This document shows positions 1 through 6,559 of a stretch of DNA of 9,975 nt, piece by piece. Source of the stretch: Syntrophaceae bacterium (GTDB lineage: Bacteria > Desulfobacterota > Syntrophia > Syntrophales > UBA5619); NCBI GenBank assembly GCA_023249795.1, contig JAHFBU010000035.1:1-9975 (forward strand), in the 5' to 3' direction. The translations under genes were made by a program, and so were the position numbers. How positions within the stretch are numbered: the stretch's first letter is position 1; each line of letters opens with the position of its first letter. The notes beneath the pieces were generated by a model, which saw nothing but the letters and a program-made list of their open reading frames with translations, ran no database searches and was not told the origin of the DNA.

Positions 1-947
1 TCTTCAAGACCATTGCCGACCTTAAGAGACTTGGCCGCGGCAACAAACTTCTCTTTCAGTTCCTCATACACATCTCCCACGGCCACCAGCACCGACCCGG
101 AGAGACATCGCTCCCCGGCGCACCCGTAGAAAGAGGTGATCAGCGAGGGCATAAACCGGTCCAGTTCAGCATCGGGCATGATGATGACAAAATTCTTCGC
201 TCCCCCCAGGGACTGGACGCGCTTACCGGTCTCCCCGCAGGCCTTGTAAACATAACGGGCCGTGGCGCTCTGACCGACAAAGGAGATACCCTTGATATCG
301 GGATGGTAAAGCATCCCGTTTACGGCATCCTTTGCTCCATGGACCATGTTAACGACCCCTTCGGGGAAGCCGCATTCATCTATGATTTCAAAAATCCGGG
401 TTTGCGTCATGGGCACCTGTTCGGAAGGTTTTACGATATAGGTGTTCCCGCAGACCACGGCATAGGGCAGGAACCACCAGGGGACCATGGCGGGAAAATT
501 AAAAGGGGCGATGACTCCAAAAACACCGATGGGCTGGCGCTCCGCCGTGCAGTCAATTCCCGGGGCAATATCCTCAAGGTTATATCCCGTCATCATGGTT
601 GTTACCCCTGTGGCATGCTCGACATTCTCAATCATCCGTCGCACCTCGCCCCGGGACTCATCCATGGTCTTCCCCTCCTCGGTGACCAGGGTGCGGGCAA
701 TATCCTCGAACCGATCCTCAAAGAGGTTTTTCAATTTAAACAGGTACCGGGCTCGCGTCAAAGGAGGCGTACACCTCCAGTCCCAGTAAGCCGCCTTTGC
801 TGCCTGAACCGCCTTGTCAATATCCGCCGCCGTTGAAAAAGGGACCTCGCCGATCTTCTCTCCCGTGGCCGGACACCGGACATCGCCATATTCCTTCGTC
901 TCAGACCCGATCCATTCTCCGTTGATGTAATTATTGATCTTCTTCAT
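1..947 (-). CDS. mmsA: CoA-acylating methylmalonate-semialdehyde dehydrogenase (partial, 3' end outside window)
   Basis: The reading frame runs from an ATG at 947 down to the window edge without a stop and gives the first 315 residues of a protein whose family is usually about 490-500 residues, so roughly the C-terminal third is missing. It is a clear aldehyde dehydrogenase: PFNFP at 148-152, an IVKPSEQ cofactor-binding segment at 171-177, and a catalytic Cys281 in GCAGERC. The segment around 247-252 reads LGGAKN, with no glutamate where hydrolytic aldehyde dehydrogenases have their general base. That is typical of the MmsA/IolA group, which uses NAD+ and CoA to turn (methyl)malonate semialdehyde into propionyl-CoA or acetyl-CoA plus CO2/bicarbonate. 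It acts in the cytoplasm. A GAGG about 9 bases upstream supports the start. The gene lies 72 bases downstream of a 3-hydroxyacid dehydrogenase that would make its substrate. Methylmalonate versus malonate semialdehyde cannot be decided here. Confidence 0.93.
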   Translation of the reverse strand, partial: MKKINNYINGEWIGSETKEYGDVRCPATGEKIGEVPFSTAADIDKAVQAAKAAYWDWRCTPPLTRARYLFKLKNLFEDRFEDIARTLVTEEGKTMDESRGEVRRMIENVEHATGVTTMMTGYNLEDIAPGIDCTAERQPIGVFGVIAPFNFPAMVPWWFLPYAVVCGNTYIVKPSEQVPMTQTRIFEIIDECGFPEGVVNMVHGAKDAVNGMLYHPDIKGISFVGQSATARYVYKACGETGKRVQSLGGAKNFVIIMPDAELDRFMPSLITSFYGCAGERCLSGSVLVAVGDVYEELKEKFVAAAKSLKVGNGLE

Positions 948-1019
948 CCCCGCCGTCCTCGTAAAAATCAACATAATCCATGATCGGGCTTTCCAAAATT
1001 CGGCACACGACGTTCATCA

Positions 1020-1910
1020 TCATCCGCCCTGCTTGCCTGTATTCAACCGTTCGATCACGTTTACGAGGGCGGATGAATCCAGTTCGCCTTCTTCGCTCCC
1101 GATGAGGGCATTGAGGTGCTGGGCCACCAGGGCGGAGCCCGGCAGGGCAATCCCCATCCGGTGCGCCGTCTCCATGACGATCCGCAGATCCTTTTGGTGG
1201 AGACGCACCTTGAACCCCGGCCGGAAATCATGATCCAGCATCCGCTGCCCGTGGACTTCGAGAATCCTGCTGTTGGCAAAACCGCCCAGAAGCGCCTCCC
1301 GCACCCGTCCGGGATCCACACCGTTTCGCCGGGCGAAGGTAAACGCCTCGGCCACCCCTTCGATGGTCATGGATACCACGATCTGGTTGCAGGCCTTGGC
1401 CGTCTGTCCCGCGCCGTTGTCGCCGACATGAACGATCTTCTTTCCCAACCGCTCGAAGAGCGGTTTGACCCGGGCGAATATTTCGGGTTTGCCGCCCACC
1501 ATCAGCGAAAGGGTGGCGTTTACAGCCCCCGTTTCGCCGCCCGATACCGGGGCGTCGAGCATCTCCACCCCATGGTCCATCAGCCGGGCGGCAAGGGAGC
1601 GTGTGGCCACCGGGGAGATCGTGCTCATATCGACCACGATGGCGCCGGGCCTGGCTCCCGACAGGACCCCTCCCGGTCCCAGGATTACCTCTTCAACATC
1701 CTGCGTATCCGATACCATGACGAACGTCACATCCGCGGCGCGGGCCGCCTCTTCCGGCGAGGCGCATGCATGGGCGCCGGCGGCGACCAGCGGCGCCATG
1801 GACTCGACCCGGCGGCCGTAAACCCACAGAGGATAACCGCCTCCGATAAGATTCAGGGACATGGGTTTTCCCATGATGCCCAGACCGATGAAACCCACTT
1901 TCATATTCAT
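1020..1910 (-). CDS. 3-hydroxyisobutyrate dehydrogenase / 2-hydroxy-3-oxopropionate reductase family protein
   Basis: This is a 296-residue beta-hydroxyacid dehydrogenase, the normal family length. The N-terminal Rossmann motif GLGIMG is at 9-14. The substrate loop DAPVSGG is at 119-125, the catalytic Lys172 and Asn175 sit in AKACNQ, and K240-D241 lies in the C-terminal helical domain. The opening residues and the DAPVSGGE loop look most like GarR/GlxR (tartronate semialdehyde reductase). The neighbouring MmsA-type dehydrogenase instead suggests oxidation of 3-hydroxyisobutyrate or 3-hydroxypropionate to the semialdehyde, so the substrate is open. After the second strand there is YGRR (31-34) rather than an acidic residue, which hints at NADP(H) use (weak inference). 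The frame is open up to 1934, but AAGGAG six bases before the ATG at 1910 picks that start. A second ATG two codons later, at 1904, is also possible. The ribosome binding site overlaps the amidase stop codon, so translation is probably coupled. Confidence 0.9.
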   Translation of the reverse strand: MNMKVGFIGLGIMGKPMSLNLIGGGYPLWVYGRRVESMAPLVAAGAHACASPEEAARAADVTFVMVSDTQDVEEVILGPGGVLSGARPGAIVVDMSTISPVATRSLAARLMDHGVEMLDAPVSGGETGAVNATLSLMVGGKPEIFARVKPLFERLGKKIVHVGDNGAGQTAKACNQIVVSMTIEGVAEAFTFARRNGVDPGRVREALLGGFANSRILEVHGQRMLDHDFRPGFKVRLHQKDLRIVMETAHRMGIALPGSALVAQHLNALIGSEEGELDSSALVNVIERLNTGKQGG

Positions 1911-1920
1911 GAGCGTCTCC

Positions 1921-3252
1921 TTATTCACTTCCAATGATCTTCCTTAAAGGGGGGAATATTCCTTCGCACCAGCGGGCCGCGGACAGGGCCTGGTCATCCT
2001 TTCCCCGCGGACCCACGATCTGCAATCCCAGGGGCAGTCCCCGTGGACCGAAACCCACCGGAATGGTCATGGCCGGGACGCCACAGAGGCTCCAGATGGA
2101 GCAGAAGCCGGGATTGCCTGTTTGTTCCAGCGTTGCCGGCGCCTCTCCCATGGCGGGAGGCGTGACGATGGCATCGTATTTCGCCAGGAAACGCTCCAGC
2201 TCGTCTCGCAGGTTGAGGCGTGTCTTCAGGGCCTGCAAATAGACAACCGCCCTCAGGTCCCGTCCCTCGGCAAGAAAATCCTTCAGCGTTGAGCTTAAGA
2301 GTGGCGACTGTTTGAGGCGCAGTTCCTCTAGGTTGAAGGCGGCTTCGGCGGCCATAATGGTTCGGGTCGCCTGATGAGCGAGACCGAATATCTCGGGCAA
2401 TTCGACTTCCTCAACATGGGCGCCGCCTTTTCTGAGGGTTTGGATGCTCTCGCAGAAGTTCTGCCGGGCGTGTTCTTCGGCCTGATCCCAGACGGGGGTT
2501 CTGACGGCCGCCAGGCGGGGAGGCGCGCAACGGCTGACGATTTCCGAAGAGAACCCGGCGGCCTCCCCGGCCAGGGCGGACACCAGCCATGCGGCATCCT
2601 CCACACTTCTGGTGAATACGCCCGCCTGATCCAAAGTATGGCTGAAGGTCAGGGCGCCCTCGATGGGAATGAGCCCCTGGGTCGGTTTAAAGCCCACAAC
2701 CCCGCAAAAGGCGGCGGGCCGAATGACGGAACCGTTGGTCTGTGTACCCAGGGCTGCCGGAACAAAGCCGGCGGCAACGGCGGCGGCGGAGCCGCTCGAT
2801 GATCCGCCCGGTGTATGCAGCGGATTCCATGGATTACGGGTCTTTCCGGGCGATAAAAAGGCGCATTCGGTGGTGACGGTCTTGCCCATCACAAAGGCCC
2901 CCCGGGCCATAAGCCGTTCAATCGCCTTGGCCGACTCGTCCGGTATGTGGCCGGCAAAGGCGGCAGAACCCATTTCCGTCGGAATGCCTGCCGTGGCATA
3001 GATGTCCTTCACACCGATGGGCAGCCCCTGAAGACAACCCGGTGCGCCGCCCGAGCGGAGATGACAGTCCGAAAGACGGGCGGCCCTGACGGCCTCTGCC
3101 GGTCGGAGCCATGCCCAGGCCTGGATTTCTCCATCCAGCGAGGCGATCCTCGCCAGAAGCGCCTCGGTGTACGCCTCGGAGGTAAATCGCCGGTCCCGGA
3201 TCCCCCGCGCGGCTTCGATCAGGCCCAAGGTATACAGCGGTTTGTCCGTCAC
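1921..3252 (-). CDS. Amidase signature family enzyme
   Basis: The product is a 443-residue amidase-signature hydrolase, close to the usual 450-500 residues. The Ser-cisSer-Lys triad can be placed by family spacing: Lys82 in GVKDIY, Ser151 at the start of the SSSGS run, and nucleophile Ser175 in TQTNGSVIRPAAFCGV, 24 residues after Ser151 as in GatA and FAAH. No signal peptide is seen, so it should be cytoplasmic. The family hydrolyses many amides, and nothing in the sequence fixes the substrate. The absence of gatB and gatC neighbours argues against the tRNA amidotransferase subunit GatA. The start is a GTG at 3252 with only weak Shine-Dalgarno sequence (GGGGTG and AAAGAA) upstream. It is the first gene of the minus-strand operon and is followed after 10 bases by the dehydrogenase. 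It may release the acid that the two dehydrogenases then process (inference). Confidence 0.9.
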   Translation of the reverse strand: MTDKPLYTLGLIEAARGIRDRRFTSEAYTEALLARIASLDGEIQAWAWLRPAEAVRAARLSDCHLRSGGAPGCLQGLPIGVKDIYATAGIPTEMGSAAFAGHIPDESAKAIERLMARGAFVMGKTVTTECAFLSPGKTRNPWNPLHTPGGSSSGSAAAVAAGFVPAALGTQTNGSVIRPAAFCGVVGFKPTQGLIPIEGALTFSHTLDQAGVFTRSVEDAAWLVSALAGEAAGFSSEIVSRCAPPRLAAVRTPVWDQAEEHARQNFCESIQTLRKGGAHVEEVELPEIFGLAHQATRTIMAAEAAFNLEELRLKQSPLLSSTLKDFLAEGRDLRAVVYLQALKTRLNLRDELERFLAKYDAIVTPPAMGEAPATLEQTGNPGFCSIWSLCGVPAMTIPVGFGPRGLPLGLQIVGPRGKDDQALSAARWCEGIFPPLRKIIGSE

Positions 3253-3310
3253 GTTTCTTTCACCCCGGATTCAAAAAGATTGGGCGGATTCCTGGAACGC
3301 CGTTTTTCAT

Positions 3311-3339
3311 CTTATAGCAGTTTCCCCCGGCGGGAGTAA
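3311..3339 (-). promoter_or_regulatory. Candidate extended -10 promoter for the amidase operon
   Basis: Read on the minus strand there is TGCTATAAG, an extended -10 element with TATAAG at 3316-3311. A weak -35-like TTACTC lies at 3339-3334 with a 17-base spacer. It sits about 60 bases upstream of the amidase GTG, the expected place for a promoter of the amidase-dehydrogenase operon. The -35 match is poor, so the call leans on the extended -10. Confidence 0.4.
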
Positions 3340-3380
3340 TTCCAAATTTTCCCATTTTGCCCAGGCACGATAAAATCCCC

Positions 3381-3409
3381 TTGACAGACCCGGATGCTTT
3401 TCTTATCCT
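3381..3409 (+). promoter_or_regulatory. Candidate sigma-70 promoter for the crotonase gene
   Basis: A perfect TTGACA at 3381-3386 is followed after 17 bases by TATCCT at 3404-3409. This predicts a transcript start near 3416 and a leader of about 100 nt before the crotonase ATG at 3518. It and the minus-strand candidate at 3311-3339 are back to back, so a regulator bound between them could control both directions. I see no convincing operator. Confidence 0.5.
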
Positions 3410-3517
3410 CCCTCCGGACAAGGAAAATTCCCGCCTGTGCCATCGCGGCGGATGCGGTTCGCACGGACCCATTTTGGAGCCCTTGCAGATGGCTGCCCCT
3501 TCCCTGACGAGGTGAAC

Positions 3518-4360
3518 ATGAACTACCAAACCCTGCTGGTGGAAAGCAGAAACGGCGTCGGCATCGTCTGGATGAGCCGGGCGGACCGCGGCAACGCGCT
3601 CGACGAAACCCTGGTCGCTGAGTTGACCGCCGCCATGCGCGCCCTGGACGATGACCCGGCGATACGCGCCGTGGTCCTCGCCGGTGTGGGGGATACCTTC
3701 TGTGCAGGCGTCGATCGGGATGGGTTGCAGCGCATGACCGGCAATAGCTTCAAACGGAATCACGCCGACGCCATGAAACTGGCAGCCTTGCTGGATGCCA
3801 TCCACACCTTGAAGAAACCGACCATCGCCCGTGTCCACGGCCCGGTTTTGAACGACGGCGCGGGACTCGTCGCTGCCTGTGACATGGCGGTGGCCTCCTA
3901 CGAGGCTGAATTCTGCCTGTTCGAGGTCCGTGCCGGCGTGATCCCGGCAATGATCGTGCCTTATCTGATCCGGGCGATGGGAGAGCGTGCAACGCGTCAT
4001 TACTGCCTTTCCGCGGAACGCTTCACCGCGGCCGAGGCCTACCGTACGGGACTGGTGACCGACATCGTCCCCCTGCACGAACTTGACGCCAGGATCAACG
4101 AATTGCTTGGTCAATTGTTCCAGGGCGCCCCATCCGCACAGGCGCTGGTCAAGGATTGGATCCATACGGCCGCGGCCGTCCCCATCACATCCTCCCTGCT
4201 CGACGACGGCGCAAAACGCCACGCCACCGCCTGCATCTCCGGGGAGGCCAAAGAAGGGCTGGTTGCCCTTACGGAAAGACGGAAGCCGACATGGCTTCGC
4301 AAAACCGGGAAATCCCCACGCGCGAAGAAGACCGCCGCCAAGGGCAATAGCAAACCGTAA
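3518..4360 (+). CDS. Enoyl-CoA hydratase/isomerase (crotonase) family protein with atypical oxyanion loop
   Basis: This is a 280-residue crotonase-superfamily protein. The first oxyanion segment is FCAGVDRDGL at 61-70. The second region reads HGPVLNDGAGLVAACD at 107-122. The segment EFCLFEVRAGVIPAMI at 131-146 contains Glu136, equivalent to the second catalytic glutamate of rat enoyl-CoA hydratase. The usual GGG at 112-114 is NDG, and the first catalytic Glu position is Gly116, as in methylglutaconyl-CoA hydratase-like members (LiuC/AtuE type), which it resembles most. The C-terminus is a Lys/Ala/Arg-rich tail from about 261 to 280. The frame is open upstream to 3437, but GAGGTG five bases before the ATG at 3518, and the family N-terminus, favour that start. 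It might hydrate an unsaturated acyl-CoA such as methacrylyl-CoA upstream of the dehydrogenases, but its specificity is unknown. Confidence 0.85.
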   Translation: MNYQTLLVESRNGVGIVWMSRADRGNALDETLVAELTAAMRALDDDPAIRAVVLAGVGDTFCAGVDRDGLQRMTGNSFKRNHADAMKLAALLDAIHTLKKPTIARVHGPVLNDGAGLVAACDMAVASYEAEFCLFEVRAGVIPAMIVPYLIRAMGERATRHYCLSAERFTAAEAYRTGLVTDIVPLHELDARINELLGQLFQGAPSAQALVKDWIHTAAAVPITSSLLDDGAKRHATACISGEAKEGLVALTERRKPTWLRKTGKSPRAKKTAAKGNSKP

Positions 4361-4683
4361 CGGCCCATATGAATATACCGTGTAATTTAAGGGCTCCGTC
4401 ATCTTCCCTTCCCGATTTTCTCCTTGACTCCCTATTTTTTGCAATGCTATGATCCATCGCCCGTTGGAATATTTTCATTTTTAACAATATAGATAACCTG
4501 GTTGCTCATTTTCCTGTCATTATTCATATTCCGTATTTTGAAAAGGTGCTGCACGATTATCCAGCCCGATGTGCGTATGCAGTCCATAATCGAGGGCAGG
4601 ATCCTCGGAGAGGTTGCGGAAATCGGTTGAGGCATTGTTCATTCACTCGGACGGTTCCATCAAACACTCGAAAGGGAGGAATT
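4361..4683 (+). other. Gene-free region: dctP promoter and long leader
   Basis: These 323 bases hold no convincing protein gene and are visibly more AT-rich in the first half. They contain the promoter at 4424-4453, then about 220 nt of leader. The leader has an inverted repeat CGATTAT (4554-4560) / ATAATCG (4586-4592) enclosing 25 bases, which could be a hairpin base or a regulator site. Two very short ATG frames lie inside it: 4569-4589 (6 residues, two of them Cys) and 4577-4630 (17 residues). Neither has a clear ribosome binding site. No known riboswitch was recognised, and no strong terminator follows the crotonase gene. Confidence 0.5.
4424..4453 (+). promoter_or_regulatory. Candidate sigma-70 promoter for the TRAP operon
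   Basis: TTGACT at 4424-4429 and TATGAT at 4448-4453 are separated by 18 bases. The -10 is preceded by TGC, making an extended -10 element. Transcription would start near 4460, leaving a leader of about 220 nt before dctP. A separate promoter here means the transporter can be expressed independently of the upstream crotonase gene. Confidence 0.6.
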
Positions 4684-5859
4684 ATGACAAACAAAGAACT
4701 GGGCAAAGATGCAAAGAAGACGGGCGTATCGCGCCGCAATTTCCTCACCGGTGCCGCCGTAGCGGCAGCCGGGGCCGCGACATTGGGTTTCCCCTCGATT
4801 CTCAAGGCGCAGGGGCCGATTTCGATGCGCTGGCAGAGCACCTGGCCGACCAAGGATATTTTCCACGAATTCGCCCTTGACTTCGCCAAGAAGATCAACG
4901 ACATGACTGGCGGCGATCTCAGGATAGAGGTGCTCCCCGCCGGTTCCGTCGTCCCGGCCTTCGGCGTCCTGGACGCGGTCTCCAAGGGAACGCTCGACGG
5001 GGCCCACGGCGTCATCGTCTACCACTACGGCAAACAGAACGCCCTGGCCCTCTGGGGGTCGGGTCCCGCCTACGCCATGGACGGCAATATGCTGCTCTCC
5101 TGGCATAAATACGGCGGTGGCAAGGAACTCCTGGCGAAGCTCTACGCCTCCATCGGCGCCAACGTCGTCTCCTTCCCCTACGGGCCGATGCCGACCCAGC
5201 CGTTCGGCTGGTTCAAGAAGCCGATCACCAAAGAGGCGGACCTCAAGGGGTTGAAGTTCCGCACCGTGGGTCTCTCCGTTGACGTCTACACCGCCATGGG
5301 TTGCGCGGTGAACGCCCTCCCCGGCGGCGAGATCGTGCCGGCACTGGACCGGGGCCTCATCGACGGGGCGGAATTCAACAACGCCTCCTCCGACCGCCTG
5401 CTCGGTTTCCCCGATGTTTCAAAGGTGTGCATGCTCCAGAGCTACCACCAGAACGCCGAGCAGTTCGAGATCCTCTTCAACAAAACCAAGTTCGACGCGC
5501 TGCCGGACAAGATGAAGGCGCTCATCGCCGGCGGGGTGGAGGCGGCCTCGGCCGACATGTCGTGGAAAGCGGTTGACCGCTACTCGAAGGACTACCTGGA
5601 GATGCAGACCAAAGACAAGGTCAAGTTTTACAAGACCCCCGATTCGATCCTGGCAAAGCAGCTCGTCGTCTATGACGAGGTCGTGGCGAAGAAGTCGGCG
5701 GATAACCCCTTGTTCAAGGAGATCATCGCTTCGCAGATCGCCTACGCCAAGCGCACGGTGGCCTGGGATATGGATACCTACGTCGGTCGGCGCATGGCCT
5801 ATAACCACTACTTCGGCAAGAAAGCCGCGCCAGCGAAAGCCGCCCCGGCGAAGAAATAA
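4684..5859 (+). CDS. dctP: TRAP transporter solute-binding protein (DctP family), Tat-exported
   Basis: The 391-residue product is the periplasmic substrate-binding subunit of a tripartite TRAP transporter. Its N-terminus carries a twin-arginine signal: SRRNFL at 16-21, an Ala-rich hydrophobic stretch at 22-36, and likely cleavage after about residue 42. The mature domain has WQSTWP at 50-55, an LPAG at 84-87, a KFRTVG at 191-196 whose Arg193 is the position that salt-bridges a substrate carboxylate in DctP proteins, and GGEIVPALDRGLIDGAEF at 214-231. The latter resembles the TakP-like branch that handles 2-oxo and hydroxy acids. The exact ligand is not readable. The C-terminus ends in an unusual Ala/Pro/Lys-rich tail (about 378-391). 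The frame is open back to 4546, but a strong GGGAGG seven bases before the ATG at 4684 and the Tat signal fix the start. The membrane subunits follow directly after a hairpin. Confidence 0.93.
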   Translation: MTNKELGKDAKKTGVSRRNFLTGAAVAAAGAATLGFPSILKAQGPISMRWQSTWPTKDIFHEFALDFAKKINDMTGGDLRIEVLPAGSVVPAFGVLDAVSKGTLDGAHGVIVYHYGKQNALALWGSGPAYAMDGNMLLSWHKYGGGKELLAKLYASIGANVVSFPYGPMPTQPFGWFKKPITKEADLKGLKFRTVGLSVDVYTAMGCAVNALPGGEIVPALDRGLIDGAEFNNASSDRLLGFPDVSKVCMLQSYHQNAEQFEILFNKTKFDALPDKMKALIAGGVEAASADMSWKAVDRYSKDYLEMQTKDKVKFYKTPDSILAKQLVVYDEVVAKKSADNPLFKEIIASQIAYAKRTVAWDMDTYVGRRMAYNHYFGKKAAPAKAAPAKK

Positions 5860-5883
5860 GGGACTTACGGCACAGCACACATT

Positions 5884-5918
5884 TCGGCCATCCGGGCGCC
5901 GCCCGGATGGCCGATTTT
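5884..5918 (+). terminator. Perfect 14-bp hairpin plus short T-run between dctP and dctQ
   Basis: TCGGCCATCCGGGC (5884-5897) and its exact reverse complement (5901-5914) flank a 3-base loop and are followed by TTTT. It looks like an intrinsic terminator but lies inside the operon, 24 bases after the dctP stop and 14 bases before the dctQ start. The T-run is short, so partial termination or 3'-end protection of the dctP message is likely. Either would give more binding protein than membrane subunits. Confidence 0.75.
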
Positions 5919-5932
5919 TGAAAGGTTTGCAT

Positions 5933-6559
5933 ATGCAAAAGTTGCTTCTTCGCATTGACAAAATCAGCACCTTCGCCGGCCAGGCGTTCTCCTGGCTCAT
6001 CGTGGGTCTCACCTTCCTGATCACCTACGAGGTGTTCGTCCGCTACGCCCTTCATGCCGCCCATTCCTGGGCCTTCGACATCATGCTCCAGATGTACGGG
6101 ACCCTCTTCATGATGGCGGGCGCCTACACCCTGTCGAAGAACGGCATGGTCCGCGGCGACGTCCTCTACGGTTTCTTGCCGCCGCGGGTGCAGGCCCTAT
6201 TCGACCTGACCCTTTACATTGTCTTCTTCCTGCCCGGGGTGACCGCCCTCTGCTGGGCCGGCTATGTTTATGCCGGCGATTCCTGGCGGATATGGGAACA
6301 TTCGAGCATCACCGCCGACGGCCCGCCGCTCTACCACTTCAAGACGATCATCCCGCTGGCCGGGGCGTTCATCCTGGTCCAGGGCTTTGTCGAAATCATC
6401 CGTTGCATCATCTGCCTCAAGCAGGGGAAGTGGCCCTCGCGCATCCAGGATGTCGAAGAGGTCGATGTCGAGAAACTGAAGGCAACAGTGCATGTCACCG
6501 ACGAGGATATCGCCAGGCTCGACGAATACGTGATGCACGGAAAAGGGGGTGATCGATGA
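5933..6559 (+). CDS. dctQ: TRAP transporter small membrane subunit (DctQ family)
   Basis: The product is 208 residues, slightly longer than the usual 160-190 for DctQ. It has four hydrophobic segments at about 17-38, 50-67, 92-113 and 138-160. EVFVRY at 33-38 and the MVRGDVLYGFLPPRVQALFD stretch at 72-91 are typical of the family. DctQ bridges the large membrane subunit and the binding protein in the inner membrane. A charged C-terminal extension (about 164-208, rich in Asp, Glu and Lys) follows the last helix and is expected on the cytoplasmic side. The frame is open far upstream, but the hairpin, GAAAGG eight bases upstream and the start of homology choose the ATG at 5933. The stop overlaps the start of dctM (ATGA at 6556-6559), so translation is coupled. 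Confidence 0.92.
   Translation: MQKLLLRIDKISTFAGQAFSWLIVGLTFLITYEVFVRYALHAAHSWAFDIMLQMYGTLFMMAGAYTLSKNGMVRGDVLYGFLPPRVQALFDLTLYIVFFLPGVTALCWAGYVYAGDSWRIWEHSSITADGPPLYHFKTIIPLAGAFILVQGFVEIIRCIICLKQGKWPSRIQDVEEVDVEKLKATVHVTDEDIARLDEYVMHGKGGDR

Noticed and set aside
1116..1937. A 273-codon plus-strand frame opposite the 3-hydroxyacid dehydrogenase
   Set aside because: Composition is typical of an antisense shadow and the minus-strand gene has all family motifs.
3260..4444. A 394-codon open frame on the minus strand opposite the crotonase gene
   Set aside because: No recognisable domain, no good ribosome binding site, and it fully overlaps a well-supported plus-strand gene.
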